Positions 1-6,495 of a stretch of DNA of 6,495 nucleotides are shown in pieces (the stretch's first letter is position 1; each line of letters starts with the position of its first letter). The stretch covers positions 1 to 6,495 of the forward strand of contig JAJXTA010000173.1 in the NCBI GenBank assembly GCA_021784265.1, read 5' to 3'. This DNA is from a bacterium. GTDB lineage: Bacteria > Verrucomicrobiota > Verrucomicrobiia > Limisphaerales > J093. The notes under the pieces were generated by a model. It had not been told where the DNA came from, ran no database searches, and saw only the letters and a list, made by a program, of their open reading frames with translations. The position numbers and the translations under genes are program-made.

Positions 1-3000
1 GACACCTTGAATGCCAAGGCCGCCCTGTTCGCCCTCCAGGCCGAGTTCGCCGACAGCGGACGCGAAGTGCCGGTGATGGTCTCCTTCACCATTACTGACA
101 AGAGCGGGCGGACGCTGTCCGGGCAGACGGTGGAGGCGTTTTGGAACTCGATTGCGCACGGCAAGTTGTTGAGCGTGGGCATCAACTGCGCCCTCGGGGC
201 GAGGGAGATGCGGCCCTACCTGGAGGAGTTGTCAGGGCTGGCGCCGGTTTATGTGAGCTGTTACCCCAACGCGGGCCTGCCGAATGCCTTCGGCGAGTTC
301 GACGCCACCCCGGCCAGCATGGCGGCCGAATTGCGGGAGTTTGCCGCCGCCGGGTGGCTCAATGTCGTGGGCGGATGCTGCGGCTCGACGCCGGACCATA
401 TCCGGGCCATCGCGGAAGCGGTGCGCGGGCTGCGCCCGCGGACACCCGCGCAACCTGAACCGTACCTGCGCCTGAGCGGGTTGGAGGCCGTGACCGTGCG
501 GCCGGACAGCAATTTCGTTAACGTCGGTGAGCGGACCAACGTCACGGGTTCGCCCAAGTTCGCCAAGCTGATCCTCGCCGGCCAGTACGAGGAAGCGCTG
601 GCGGTGGCGCGGCAGCAGGTCGCCAACGGCGCTCAACTGATCGACGTGAACATGGACGAGGGAATGCTCGATTCGGTGAAGGCGATGGAGCATTTCCTCC
701 ACCTGATCGGCTCCGAGCCGGAGATCGCCCGCGTGCCGGTGATGGTGGATTCCTCGAAGTGGTCCGTGCTCGAGGCGGGGCTGAAGTGCCTGCAGGGCAA
801 GGGGGTGGTAAACTCGATCAGTTTGAAAGAGGGGGAGGCCAAGTTCCTCGAACAAGCGCGCCTGGTGCGGCGCTACGGGGCGGCGGTGGTGGTGATGGCG
901 TTCGACGAGCGCGGCCAGGCCGACACCCTCGAACGCAAGATCGAGGTCTGCACCCGGTCGTATCGGCTGCTGACCGAACAGGCCGGGTTTCCGCCCCAGG
1001 ACATCATTTTCGATCCCAACGTGCTCACCGTCGGCACCGGGATCGAGGAGCACAACAACTACGCCGTGGCCTTCATCGAAGCCACGCGCTGGATTAAGCG
1101 GAATCTCCCCGGGGCCAAAGTCAGCGGGGGGATCAGCAACATCTCCTTCAGTTTCCGCGGCAATCAGGTGGTGCGCGAGGCCATGCACAGCGCCTTTCTC
1201 TACCACGCCATCCGCGCGGGGCTGGACCTGGGGATCGTCAACCCGGGGATGTTGGCGGTCTATGAAGAGGTGGCGCCGGAGCTGCGCACGATGGTTGAGG
1301 ACGTCCTGCTCAACCGCCGCCCGGATGCCACCGAACGGCTGGTGCGGTTTGCCGACTCGGTGAAACAGCGGGAAAAAGGGGCCGCCGTCCAGGACGAATG
1401 GCGCCGGGGCACCGTCGCCGAACGCCTCAGCCACGCCCTCGTCAAGGGGATTACCGATTACGTCGAAGCGGACACCGAAGAGGCGCGGCTCCAGTACGAC
1501 AGCCCGCTGGCGGTGATTGAAGGCCCGCTCATGGCCGGCATGAACGTCGTGGGCGACCTGTTCGGTTCCGGCAAGATGTTCCTGCCCCAGGTCGTCAAGA
1601 GCGCGCGCGTCATGAAGAAGGCCGTCGCCCACCTCTTGCCCTTCATGGAGGCGGAGAAAGCCCGCACCGGCCAGCGCCGCGCCCAAGGCAAGGTCCTCCT
1701 GGCCACCGTCAAGGGCGACGTGCACGACATTGGCAAGAACATCGTCGGGGTCGTCTTGGGGTGCAACAACTACCAGGTGATCGACTTGGGAGTGATGACC
1801 CCATGCGAGAAGATCCTCCAGACGGCGCGGGCCGAGCAGGTCGATGCGATCGGGCTCAGCGGCCTCATCACCCCGTCCCTGGACGAGATGGTCCATGTCG
1901 CCAAGGAAATGGCGCGCGAGGGCTTCGAGGTCCCCCTGCTGATCGGCGGCGCGACCACCAGCAAGGCCCACACGGCGGTGAAGATCGCCCCCGGCTACCC
2001 CAACGCCGTCGTCCACGTCCTGGACGCCAGCCGGGCGGTGCCGGTGGTGGGCGACTTGCTGAGCCCGGAACGCAAGACAGGCTTCATCGAGCGCAACCGG
2101 AGCGACCAGGAGCGCCTGCGGGCACAGCACGCCGGTCCCCGGGTGCAGCTCTTGCCGCTGGCGGAGGCCCGGCAGCGCCGCCCGGTGTTCACCTGGCCGG
2201 CCGCGGACCTCCCCAGGCCCAGCTTCACCGGCCGGCGCCTGGTGGCGACCGACGTGGCGCCGGGGACGCACGGCGTGGGAACCTGCGGTTGCGCCGGACC
2301 CACCGACACCCCGACGCCAACCGCGATCACCCTGGCCGACCTGGTCCCCTTCATCGATTGGTCCCCGTTCTTCCACACCTGGGAGCTGCGCGGACGTTAC
2401 CCCGCCATCCTCCAGCACGAAAAATACGGCGAGCAGGCCCGGCAGCTCTTTGCCGACGCCCAGCAGTTGCTCGAGCGCATCATCACCCGGCGCTGGCTGG
2501 TGGCCCGCGGCGTGTATGGCTTCTTCCCCGCCAACGCCGTCGGCGACGACATCGAGGTGTATGCCGACCCCGACCGGACGCGGGTCCTGGCGACGTTCCG
2601 GTTCCTCCGGCAGCAGATCACCAAGCCGGACGGCCAGCCCAACTATTGTCTGGCGGACTTTGTGGCGCCCCGCGACCCGCCCACCCCGGGCGCCCCGCCG
2701 CCGCCGGACCATCTCGGCGCGTTCGCCGTCACCAGTGGGCTGGGGTTGGCCGAACTATGCGAAAAGTTCCGCGCTGACCACGACGATTACCAAGCGATCC
2801 TGGCGGAAGCCCTGGCCGACCGCCTGGCCGAGGCCTTCGCCGAGTTCCTGCACCAGCGCGCCCGGCGCGATTGGGGTTACGGCCAAGAGGAGCGGCTCTC
2901 TCACGAGGAGCTGATCGCGGAGGCCTACCGCGGCATCCGGCCCGCCGCCGGTTACCCAGCCTGCCCGGACCACACCGAGAAGCGGGCGCTGTGGGAGCTG

Positions 3001-3213
3001 CTCGACGCCGAGCCTCTGACCGGCATCCGGCTGACCGAGAGCTACGCCATGTGGCCGGGCAGCAGTGTGAGCGGCCTCTACTTCGCCCATCCCCAGTCCA
3101 AATACTTCGCGGTGGGCAAACTGGGGCTGGACCAAGTGCGGGATTACCAGCGGCGCAAAGGCCTGGACTTGGCCAGCGTCGAGAAGTGGCTCGGGCCCTA
3201 CCTCGGCTACTGA
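1..3213 (+). CDS. metH: Cobalamin-dependent methionine synthase MetH, 5'-truncated by the window edge
   Basis: Cytoplasmic enzyme that moves the methyl group of 5-methyltetrahydrofolate through cobalamin to homocysteine, giving methionine and tetrahydrofolate. The frame is open from base 1 (1070 codons). The TTG at base 7 is not a start, because the sequence enters inside the homocysteine domain; by motif spacing about 184 N-terminal residues of the E. coli enzyme lie upstream. Counting base 1 as residue 1: the rest of the homocysteine domain (1 to ~145) has zinc ligands Cys63, Cys126 and Cys127. The folate (pterin) domain (~165-425) has [13 protein letters not shown] and [10 protein letters not shown]. 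The cobalamin cap is at ~460-555. The cobalamin domain (~562-695) has DVHDIGKN with axial-ligand His575, then GLSGLITPS and [13 protein letters not shown]. The AdoMet reactivation domain (~735-1070) has [22 protein letters not shown] (Arg980) and Tyr1035. All key residues are present, so it appears functional. The cobalamin-to-reactivation linker is longer than in E. coli, with a Thr/Pro/Gly/Cys-rich piece near 750-775. The reductase partner and the promoter are outside the window. Confidence 0.97.
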   Translation, partial: DTLNAKAALFALQAEFADSGREVPVMVSFTITDKSGRTLSGQTVEAFWNSIAHGKLLSVGINCALGAREMRPYLEELSGLAPVYVSCYPNAGLPNAFGEFDATPASMAAELREFAAAGWLNVVGGCCGSTPDHIRAIAEAVRGLRPRTPAQPEPYLRLSGLEAVTVRPDSNFVNVGERTNVTGSPKFAKLILAGQYEEALAVARQQVANGAQLIDVNMDEGMLDSVKAMEHFLHLIGSEPEIARVPVMVDSSKWSVLEAGLKCLQGKGVVNSISLKEGEAKFLEQARLVRRYGAAVVVMAFDERGQADTLERKIEVCTRSYRLLTEQAGFPPQDIIFDPNVLTVGTGIEEHNNYAVAFIEATRWIKRNLPGAKVSGGISNISFSFRGNQVVREAMHSAFLYHAIRAGLDLGIVNPGMLAVYEEVAPELRTMVEDVLLNRRPDATERLVRFADSVKQREKGAAVQDEWRRGTVAERLSHALVKGITDYVEADTEEARLQYDSPLAVIEGPLMAGMNVVGDLFGSGKMFLPQVVKSARVMKKAVAHLLPFMEAEKARTGQRRAQGKVLLATVKGDVHDIGKNIVGVVLGCNNYQVIDLGVMTPCEKILQTARAEQVDAIGLSGLITPSLDEMVHVAKEMAREGFEVPLLIGGATTSKAHTAVKIAPGYPNAVVHVLDASRAVPVVGDLLSPERKTGFIERNRSDQERLRAQHAGPRVQLLPLAEARQRRPVFTWPAADLPRPSFTGRRLVATDVAPGTHGVGTCGCAGPTDTPTPTAITLADLVPFIDWSPFFHTWELRGRYPAILQHEKYGEQARQLFADAQQLLERIITRRWLVARGVYGFFPANAVGDDIEVYADPDRTRVLATFRFLRQQITKPDGQPNYCLADFVAPRDPPTPGAPPPPDHLGAFAVTSGLGLAELCEKFRADHDDYQAILAEALADRLAEAFAEFLHQRARRDWGYGQEERLSHEELIAEAYRGIRPAAGYPACPDHTEKRALWELLDAEPLTGIRLTESYAMWPGSSVSGLYFAHPQSKYFAVGKLGLDQVRDYQRRKGLDLASVEKWLGPYLGY

Positions 3214-3325
3214 ACCGGGTGGCGCGGCGCGCGTGGCGGGGGCGGGTGGGGTTTAGGCTCGCCAAGACCGGCGCGCGACGACACGCTGCCACCGCCCGTG
3301 CATCCAGACCACGTCCACACTGCTT
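3214..3325. other. metH-holB intergenic spacer with G-run cluster
   Basis: A 112-base, very GC-rich gap. It holds a cluster of G-runs on the plus strand (3238-3242, 3244-3246 and 3248-3251, separated by single bases) and two copies of CGGCGCGCG in direct orientation. I see no hairpin followed by a T-run, no convincing -35/-10 pair, and no Shine-Dalgarno sequence close to the holB ATG. The gap is short enough for holB to be read through from metH, but the sequence does not settle this. Confidence 0.4.
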
Positions 3326-4360
3326 ATGGCCTTTGGTGACCTCCGCGCCCACCCGCTCAGCGTGAGCCTCCTCCAGCGCAGCCTGGAGCGGGGTCGCCTG
3401 GGGCACGCCTACCTCTTTGTGGGCGGGCAATTGAGCGAGTTGGAACCGGTGGCCCGGACCCTGGCCAAGACCCTGAACTGCCAGGAGCCCCCCCAGCGGG
3501 CGGCGTCGGGGGTGGCGGTGGACTGCTGCGACCGCTGTCGAGCCTGTCGCAAGATCGAAACGGAGATCCACGAGGACGTTCAATGGGTGCGGCCAGAATC
3601 CAAGCTGCGGGTGGTGACGATCCAACAGATGCGCGAGCTGATGCAGACGGTGCATCTCAAGCCGACGGAAGCCGCGTACAAGGTGGCCGTGATCGTGGCC
3701 GCCGACCGGCTCAACGAAGCCGCGGCCAACGCCTTTCTCAAGACCCTGGAAGAGCCGCCCCCGCGCTCGGTCCTCATCCTGCTCACGACCGAACCGCAAC
3801 GGGTGCTGGAAACGGTGCGCTCACGCTGCCTGCGCCTGAACCTGGGAGAAGGCGCCGGCGCGCCGCCCGCGGCGGCCCAGGCGGGCTGGCTGGCCGCGTT
3901 CGCCCACCAGACCGCGCAGGCCCAAGAGGGCCTGCTGGGGCGCTACCGGCTCCTGGGCGTGCTCCTCGCCGAGCTGGCCCGCCGCAAGGCGCAGATCGAA
4001 ACCGACATCACCGCCCGCTCGCCGCTGGAGGTGTACGAGGACGCCGACCCCAAACTGCGCGAGAAATGGGAGGCGGAGCTGGCGGCGGCCATCGAGGCCG
4101 AATACCGCCGGCAACGCGCCGAGGTGTTGGGCGCCCTGCAATGGTGGCTGCGCGACCTCTGGCTGGCGGCCCAACGGCTGGGGCGCGAGCATTTCAGCTT
4201 CGCGGACCTCGCCGAGGCCACCGAGGCGGTGGCCCGCCGCACCGGCCCGTCCCAAGCCCTCGGGAACCTGGAGGCCCTCGAACGCACCCAGCGCGTCCTC
4301 TACTCCAACGTGCAGGAGGCCCTGGCCCTGGAGGTGGGCCTGCTCAAGCTCAGCCTGTAA
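3326..4360 (+). CDS. holB: DNA polymerase III subunit delta' (clamp-loader, HolB type)
   Basis: Predicted delta' subunit of the clamp loader, which with the tau/gamma subunits and delta loads the beta sliding clamp onto primed DNA. It has 344 residues, near the 334 of E. coli. The N-terminal AAA+-like part has the usual family opening (HPLSVSLLQRSLERGRLGHAYLFVG, residues 10-33). The P-loop position is degenerate (GGQLSELEPV) and lacks GKT/S, so it should not bind ATP, which is normal for delta'. A zinc module uses Cys52 or Cys67/Cys68 with Cys71 and Cys74. Then come AADRLNEAAANAFLKTLEEPP (125-145) and the Ser-Arg-Cys motif at 166-168, the trans-acting arginine finger of delta'. The C-terminal part is mostly helical, with a highly charged stretch at about 216-266. 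The ATG at 3326 is chosen because MAF...HPL fits the family start; no Shine-Dalgarno sequence precedes it. A DnaX protein is excluded by the missing Walker A and the length. Confidence 0.93.
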   Translation: MAFGDLRAHPLSVSLLQRSLERGRLGHAYLFVGGQLSELEPVARTLAKTLNCQEPPQRAASGVAVDCCDRCRACRKIETEIHEDVQWVRPESKLRVVTIQQMRELMQTVHLKPTEAAYKVAVIVAADRLNEAAANAFLKTLEEPPPRSVLILLTTEPQRVLETVRSRCLRLNLGEGAGAPPAAAQAGWLAAFAHQTAQAQEGLLGRYRLLGVLLAELARRKAQIETDITARSPLEVYEDADPKLREKWEAELAAAIEAEYRRQRAEVLGALQWWLRDLWLAAQRLGREHFSFADLAEATEAVARRTGPSQALGNLEALERTQRVLYSNVQEALALEVGLLKLSL

Positions 4361-4374
4361 GGCGGGCGCCCGCC
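4361..4374. repeat. 14-base perfect palindrome abutting the holB stop codon
   Basis: GGCGGGCGCCCGCC is its own reverse complement and starts on the base after the holB TAA. It overlaps a second inverted repeat, GCCCG-C-CGGGC (4368-4378). A further 7-base inverted repeat, GGCTGGG / CCCAGCC, sits at 4381-4387 and 4399-4405. No T-run follows, so this is not a standard intrinsic terminator. It could protect the 3' end or stall polymerase, or be chance in GC-rich DNA. Confidence 0.5.
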
Positions 4375-4403
4375 GGGCGGGGCTGGGCCGCGCGGTGACC
4401 CAG

Positions 4404-4460
4404 CCACCTTCCCAACCACGACCCCACCATCACCATCCCCGCCCACCTCAAACATTCCTT
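4404..4460 (+). terminator. Possible Rho-utilisation (rut-like) C-rich, G-poor tract after holB
   Basis: This 57-base stretch has about 32 C and only 2 G (4420 and 4441), with many YC dinucleotides, in a region otherwise rich in both G and C. A C-over-G bubble just downstream of a stop codon is the known signature of Rho loading sites. The GC hairpins at 4361-4405 lie directly before it. The end point of any termination is not visible. The complementary strand carries four runs of three or more G, so it could instead matter as a G-quadruplex on the minus strand. Confidence 0.3.
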
Positions 4461-4592
4461 GACCCCGCGGACCGGATACGTCAGGTTGTTCCGCTTGGCC
4501 CGGGCCGGATGGCCCAGCCGGGCCGCTGGCGCGGGCGCGATTCGGACCCTCCTGCCCGGGCGGCCGGACCAAATGATTTTCCAGTAGTCTGT
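4461..4592 (+). promoter_or_regulatory. typA upstream leader with AT-rich initiation region
   Basis: This is the remainder of the 232-base gap before typA. It contains GC-rich self-complementary elements, namely the palindrome GGCCCGGGCC (4497-4506) and a GGCCC/GGGCC hairpin (4511-4524). The last ~22 bases switch sharply to AT-rich sequence: bases 4571-4620, spanning the start codon, are about 30% G+C. No Shine-Dalgarno sequence is present. An unstructured AT-rich start is a known way to initiate without one. A TTGACC resembling a -35 box lies at 4459-4464 but has no credible -10 box at normal spacing, so I do not name a promoter. Confidence 0.35.
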
Positions 4593-6428
4593 ATGGATCA
4601 TATCAGAAACATTGCAATTATCGCTCACGTGGACCACGGCAAGACGACCTTGGTGGACTGCCTGCTGAAGCAATCGGGGACCTTTCGTGCCAACCAGGCC
4701 ATCGCCGCCGAGCAACGCATCATGGACTCGATGGACCTGGAGCGGGAGAAGGGCATCACCATCAAGGCCAAGAATGCCGCCTTCAAGTACCACAATTACC
4801 ACATCAACATCGTGGACACCCCCGGCCACGCGGATTTCGGGGGTGAGGTCGAGCGGATCATGAACATGATCGACGGGGTGTTGCTGGTGGTGGACGCGGC
4901 GGACGGGCCGCAGGCCCAAACCCGCTTTGTGCTGCGCAAGGCGTTGGAGGCGGGCGCCAAACCCGTCGTGGTGATCAATAAGATCGACCGCGAGAACGCC
5001 CAACCCCACAAGGTGCTCGACCAGGTGTTCGATCTCTTCGTGTCCCTGCATGCCACCGACGAGCAGCTCGATTTCCCCGTGGTTTATACGAGCGCCCGCG
5101 ATGGTTACGCCAAAACGGACTTGGCTCAGCCCAATGGCGACATGGTGCCTTTGTTCGACCTCATCATCCGGCACATCCCTCCGCCCCGCGCCCATGCCGG
5201 CCTGGAGTTCATGATGCTGGTGGCCAACCTGGACTATTCGGACTACGTGGGCCGGATCGCCTTCGGGAAGATCTTCAGCGGCAAGGTCGAGGTGGGCGGC
5301 CCGATCGTCTGCATCCACGGGGACGGGCGCCGCACCCAGGGCAAGGCCACGGCCTTGTTCCATTTCGAGGGGCTCAAGCGCATCGAAATCCCGACCGCGC
5401 ACGCCGGGGACGTCATTGGGATCGCGGGCCTGGAGGAGGTGTTCATTGGGGAAACGATCACCGACTCGACCGAACGCGCCCCGCTGCCCTTTGTGCCCAT
5501 CGACCCGCCCACCATTCAGATGCAGTTCGCCGTCAACGACGGACCGCTGGCCGGGCAGGACGGCAAGCTCGTCACCGCCCGCCACATTCGGGAGCGCCTG
5601 ATCAAGGAAACCCGCACCAACGTGGCCCTGCGCGTCGAGGACACCGACGCCCCGAACGTCTTCAATGTCAGCGGGCGGGGGGAGATGCAGATCGCCATCT
5701 TGGTCGAGCAGATGCGGCGGGAAGGCTATGAGGTGCTGGTCTCCCGGCCCGAGGTGATTTATCGCCAGGATGCCCAGGGCCAGGTCTTGGAGCCCATCGA
5801 GAAACTCTTCCTCGAAATCCCCAAGGACGCCATGGGGCCGGTGCTCGAGAACCTCTCGGGCCGCAAGGCGGAGATCGCCAACATGGATCATCACGGCGAT
5901 CAGGTCAGCATCGAAGCCCTGATCCCCATGCGCGGGCTCATCGGCTTCGAGACCGACCTGGTCAACATGACCCGCGGCTTGGGCGTGATGAGCCATTTGT
6001 TCCACGAATACGGCCCGGATCGCGGCGAGATCCTCGCCCGCAAGAACGGCTCGCTGGTCAGCATCGAGGACGGCGTGACGACCGCGTACGCCCTGGACAA
6101 CATCCAAGCCCGCGGACGATTGATGGTCGAGCCGGGCGACTTGGCCTATCGGGGGATGATCGTCGGGGAAAACGCGCGCGAGAACGATATCCCCGTCAAT
6201 CCCTGCAAAATCAAGCACCTGACCAACATGCGCTCGCAGGGGGATGGCAAAGGCATCCAGTTGGAGCCGGCCCTGAAGCTCTCGTTGGAACGGGCGCTGG
6301 AATACATCGGACCCGACGAGTACGTCGAGGCCACACCGAAACACCTGCGCCTGCGCAAGCGCATTCTCGACGAGACCCAACGCAAGCGCGCCGCGCAGAG
6401 CCGGACACAAAAGGCGTTGGCGGCATAG
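4593..6428 (+). CDS. typA: Translational GTPase TypA/BipA
   Basis: Ribosome-associated GTPase of the EF-G/LepA class, known to support 50S assembly and growth under stress or cold. It has 611 residues (E. coli 607). The GTPase domain shows G1 AHVDHGKTT (11-19), G2 around EREKGITIK (50-58, Thr56), G3 DTPGH (75-79), G4 NKID (129-132) and a G5 SAR at 167-169. Domain II follows at ~200-300, the EF-G-like domains III and V at ~305-480 ([11 protein letters not shown], 360-370; [12 protein letters not shown], 444-455), and the BipA-specific C-terminal domain at ~485-611 with [15 protein letters not shown] (541-555). The C-terminus ends in a basic tail. The ATG at 4593 is chosen because [12 protein letters not shown] matches the family N-terminus. 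In-frame starts at 4395 (GTG) and 4509 (ATG) would add 66 or 28 low-complexity residues with no family counterpart. The BipA-specific C-terminal motif separates it from EF-G and LepA. Confidence 0.97.
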   Translation: MDHIRNIAIIAHVDHGKTTLVDCLLKQSGTFRANQAIAAEQRIMDSMDLEREKGITIKAKNAAFKYHNYHINIVDTPGHADFGGEVERIMNMIDGVLLVVDAADGPQAQTRFVLRKALEAGAKPVVVINKIDRENAQPHKVLDQVFDLFVSLHATDEQLDFPVVYTSARDGYAKTDLAQPNGDMVPLFDLIIRHIPPPRAHAGLEFMMLVANLDYSDYVGRIAFGKIFSGKVEVGGPIVCIHGDGRRTQGKATALFHFEGLKRIEIPTAHAGDVIGIAGLEEVFIGETITDSTERAPLPFVPIDPPTIQMQFAVNDGPLAGQDGKLVTARHIRERLIKETRTNVALRVEDTDAPNVFNVSGRGEMQIAILVEQMRREGYEVLVSRPEVIYRQDAQGQVLEPIEKLFLEIPKDAMGPVLENLSGRKAEIANMDHHGDQVSIEALIPMRGLIGFETDLVNMTRGLGVMSHLFHEYGPDRGEILARKNGSLVSIEDGVTTAYALDNIQARGRLMVEPGDLAYRGMIVGENARENDIPVNPCKIKHLTNMRSQGDGKGIQLEPALKLSLERALEYIGPDEYVEATPKHLRLRKRILDETQRKRAAQSRTQKALAA

Positions 6429-6442
6429 GCGGCCGCCTTCGA

Positions 6443-6487
6443 GCGCCGGTTTCCCAACCGGCGGTACGGAGCCTCTGGCTCCGGCGC
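6443..6487. repeat. Tandem hairpin pair downstream of typA (REP-like palindromic element or 3' structure)
   Basis: Hairpin 1 is CGCCGGTT-TCCC-AACCGGCG (6444-6463, perfect 8-base stem, 4-base loop). Hairpin 2 is CGGAGCC-TCT-GGCTCCG (6467-6483, perfect 7-base stem, 3-base loop), three bases later. The outer edges GCGCCGG (6443-6449) and CCGGCGC (6481-6487) are also complementary, so an alternative outer stem competes with both. No T-run follows hairpin 2 before the window ends, so intrinsic termination is not shown. Paired GC hairpins between genes resemble dispersed palindromic elements of many GC-rich bacteria; copy number cannot be judged from one window. The palindrome GGCGGCCGCC (6428-6437) precedes it, overlapping the last base of the typA stop. 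Confidence 0.55.
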
Positions 6488-6495
6488 AGATTGAC

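Noticed and set aside
7..9. TTG as the start codon of metH
   Set aside because: The reading frame is open to base 1 and the residues before and after it fit the middle of the homocysteine-binding domain, so the true start is upstream of the window.
232..2712. Minus-strand open frame of 826 codons opposite metH
   Set aside because: The plus strand carries an unmistakable MetH with all domains. The antisense product has no recognisable domain and is the usual by-product of GC-rich third positions.
3419..3450. Missing Walker A in the clamp-loader protein as a sign of a broken gene
   Set aside because: Loss of the P-loop is usual for delta' subunits; the SRC motif, zinc cysteines and full length indicate an intact gene.
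2729..3799. Minus-strand open frame of 356 codons spanning the metH-holB junction
   Set aside because: It overlaps two well-supported genes, ends in Arg/Gly/Pro-rich low-complexity sequence, and has no recognisable domain.
4459..4487. TTGACC as a sigma-70 -35 box for typA
   Set aside because: The sequence at 16-18 base spacing (around CAGGTT) matches the -10 consensus at only about two positions.
4395..4592. GTG-initiated 66-residue N-terminal extension of TypA (or ATG at 4509, 28 residues)
   Set aside because: The extension is His/Pro/Arg low complexity, and the family N-terminus aligns from the ATG at 4593.
4350..6410. Minus-strand open frame of 686 codons opposite typA
   Set aside because: It lies almost entirely opposite a clear TypA, has His/Asp/Val/Leu-rich composition typical of antisense reading, and shows no motif.
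6429..6495. Intrinsic terminator of typA
   Set aside because: Both hairpins are strong, but no T-run follows within the window, so termination here is not supported by sequence.

Overview
The window is a GC-rich (roughly two-thirds G+C) bacterial chromosomal segment. It holds three plus-strand housekeeping genes: the 3' part of metH (cobalamin-dependent methionine synthase), a complete holB (DNA polymerase III delta' subunit) and a complete typA/bipA (ribosome-associated translational GTPase). The delta' protein looks to me, from memory, like those of Verrucomicrobiota (Limisphaera/Pedosphaera-like). Absence of clear Shine-Dalgarno sequences before holB and typA, and the paired GC-rich hairpins after typA, fit that idea. 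The lineage call is moderate confidence only and no database search supports it.

Layout: 1-3213 is metH, entering the window in frame inside its homocysteine-binding domain and running through the folate, cobalamin and AdoMet-reactivation domains to its natural stop. 3214-3325 is a short GC-rich spacer with a G-run cluster. 3326-4360 is holB. 4361-4592 is a 232-base leader or spacer. It starts with a perfect GC palindrome directly after the holB stop, then has a C-rich, almost G-free tract, and ends in an AT-rich patch over the typA start. 4593-6428 is typA. 6429-6495 is the start of the next intergenic region, with two adjacent hairpins.

The genes do not form a pathway: they serve methionine and folate metabolism, clamp loading in replication, and ribosome function. 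metH and holB could share a transcript because the spacer has no recognisable terminator. typA more likely has its own transcriptional control, given the longer spacer and a possible Rho-type signal in it. I see no tRNA, rRNA, CRISPR array, insertion sequence, integrase or phage gene. The very long minus-strand open frames opposite metH and typA look like by-products of GC-rich codon usage.

I do not find a convincing previously undescribed system here. The observations worth a second look are small: the C-over-G bubble before typA, the tandem hairpins after typA with a competing outer stem, an enlarged linker in MetH, and a charged helical stretch in the delta' C-terminal domain.
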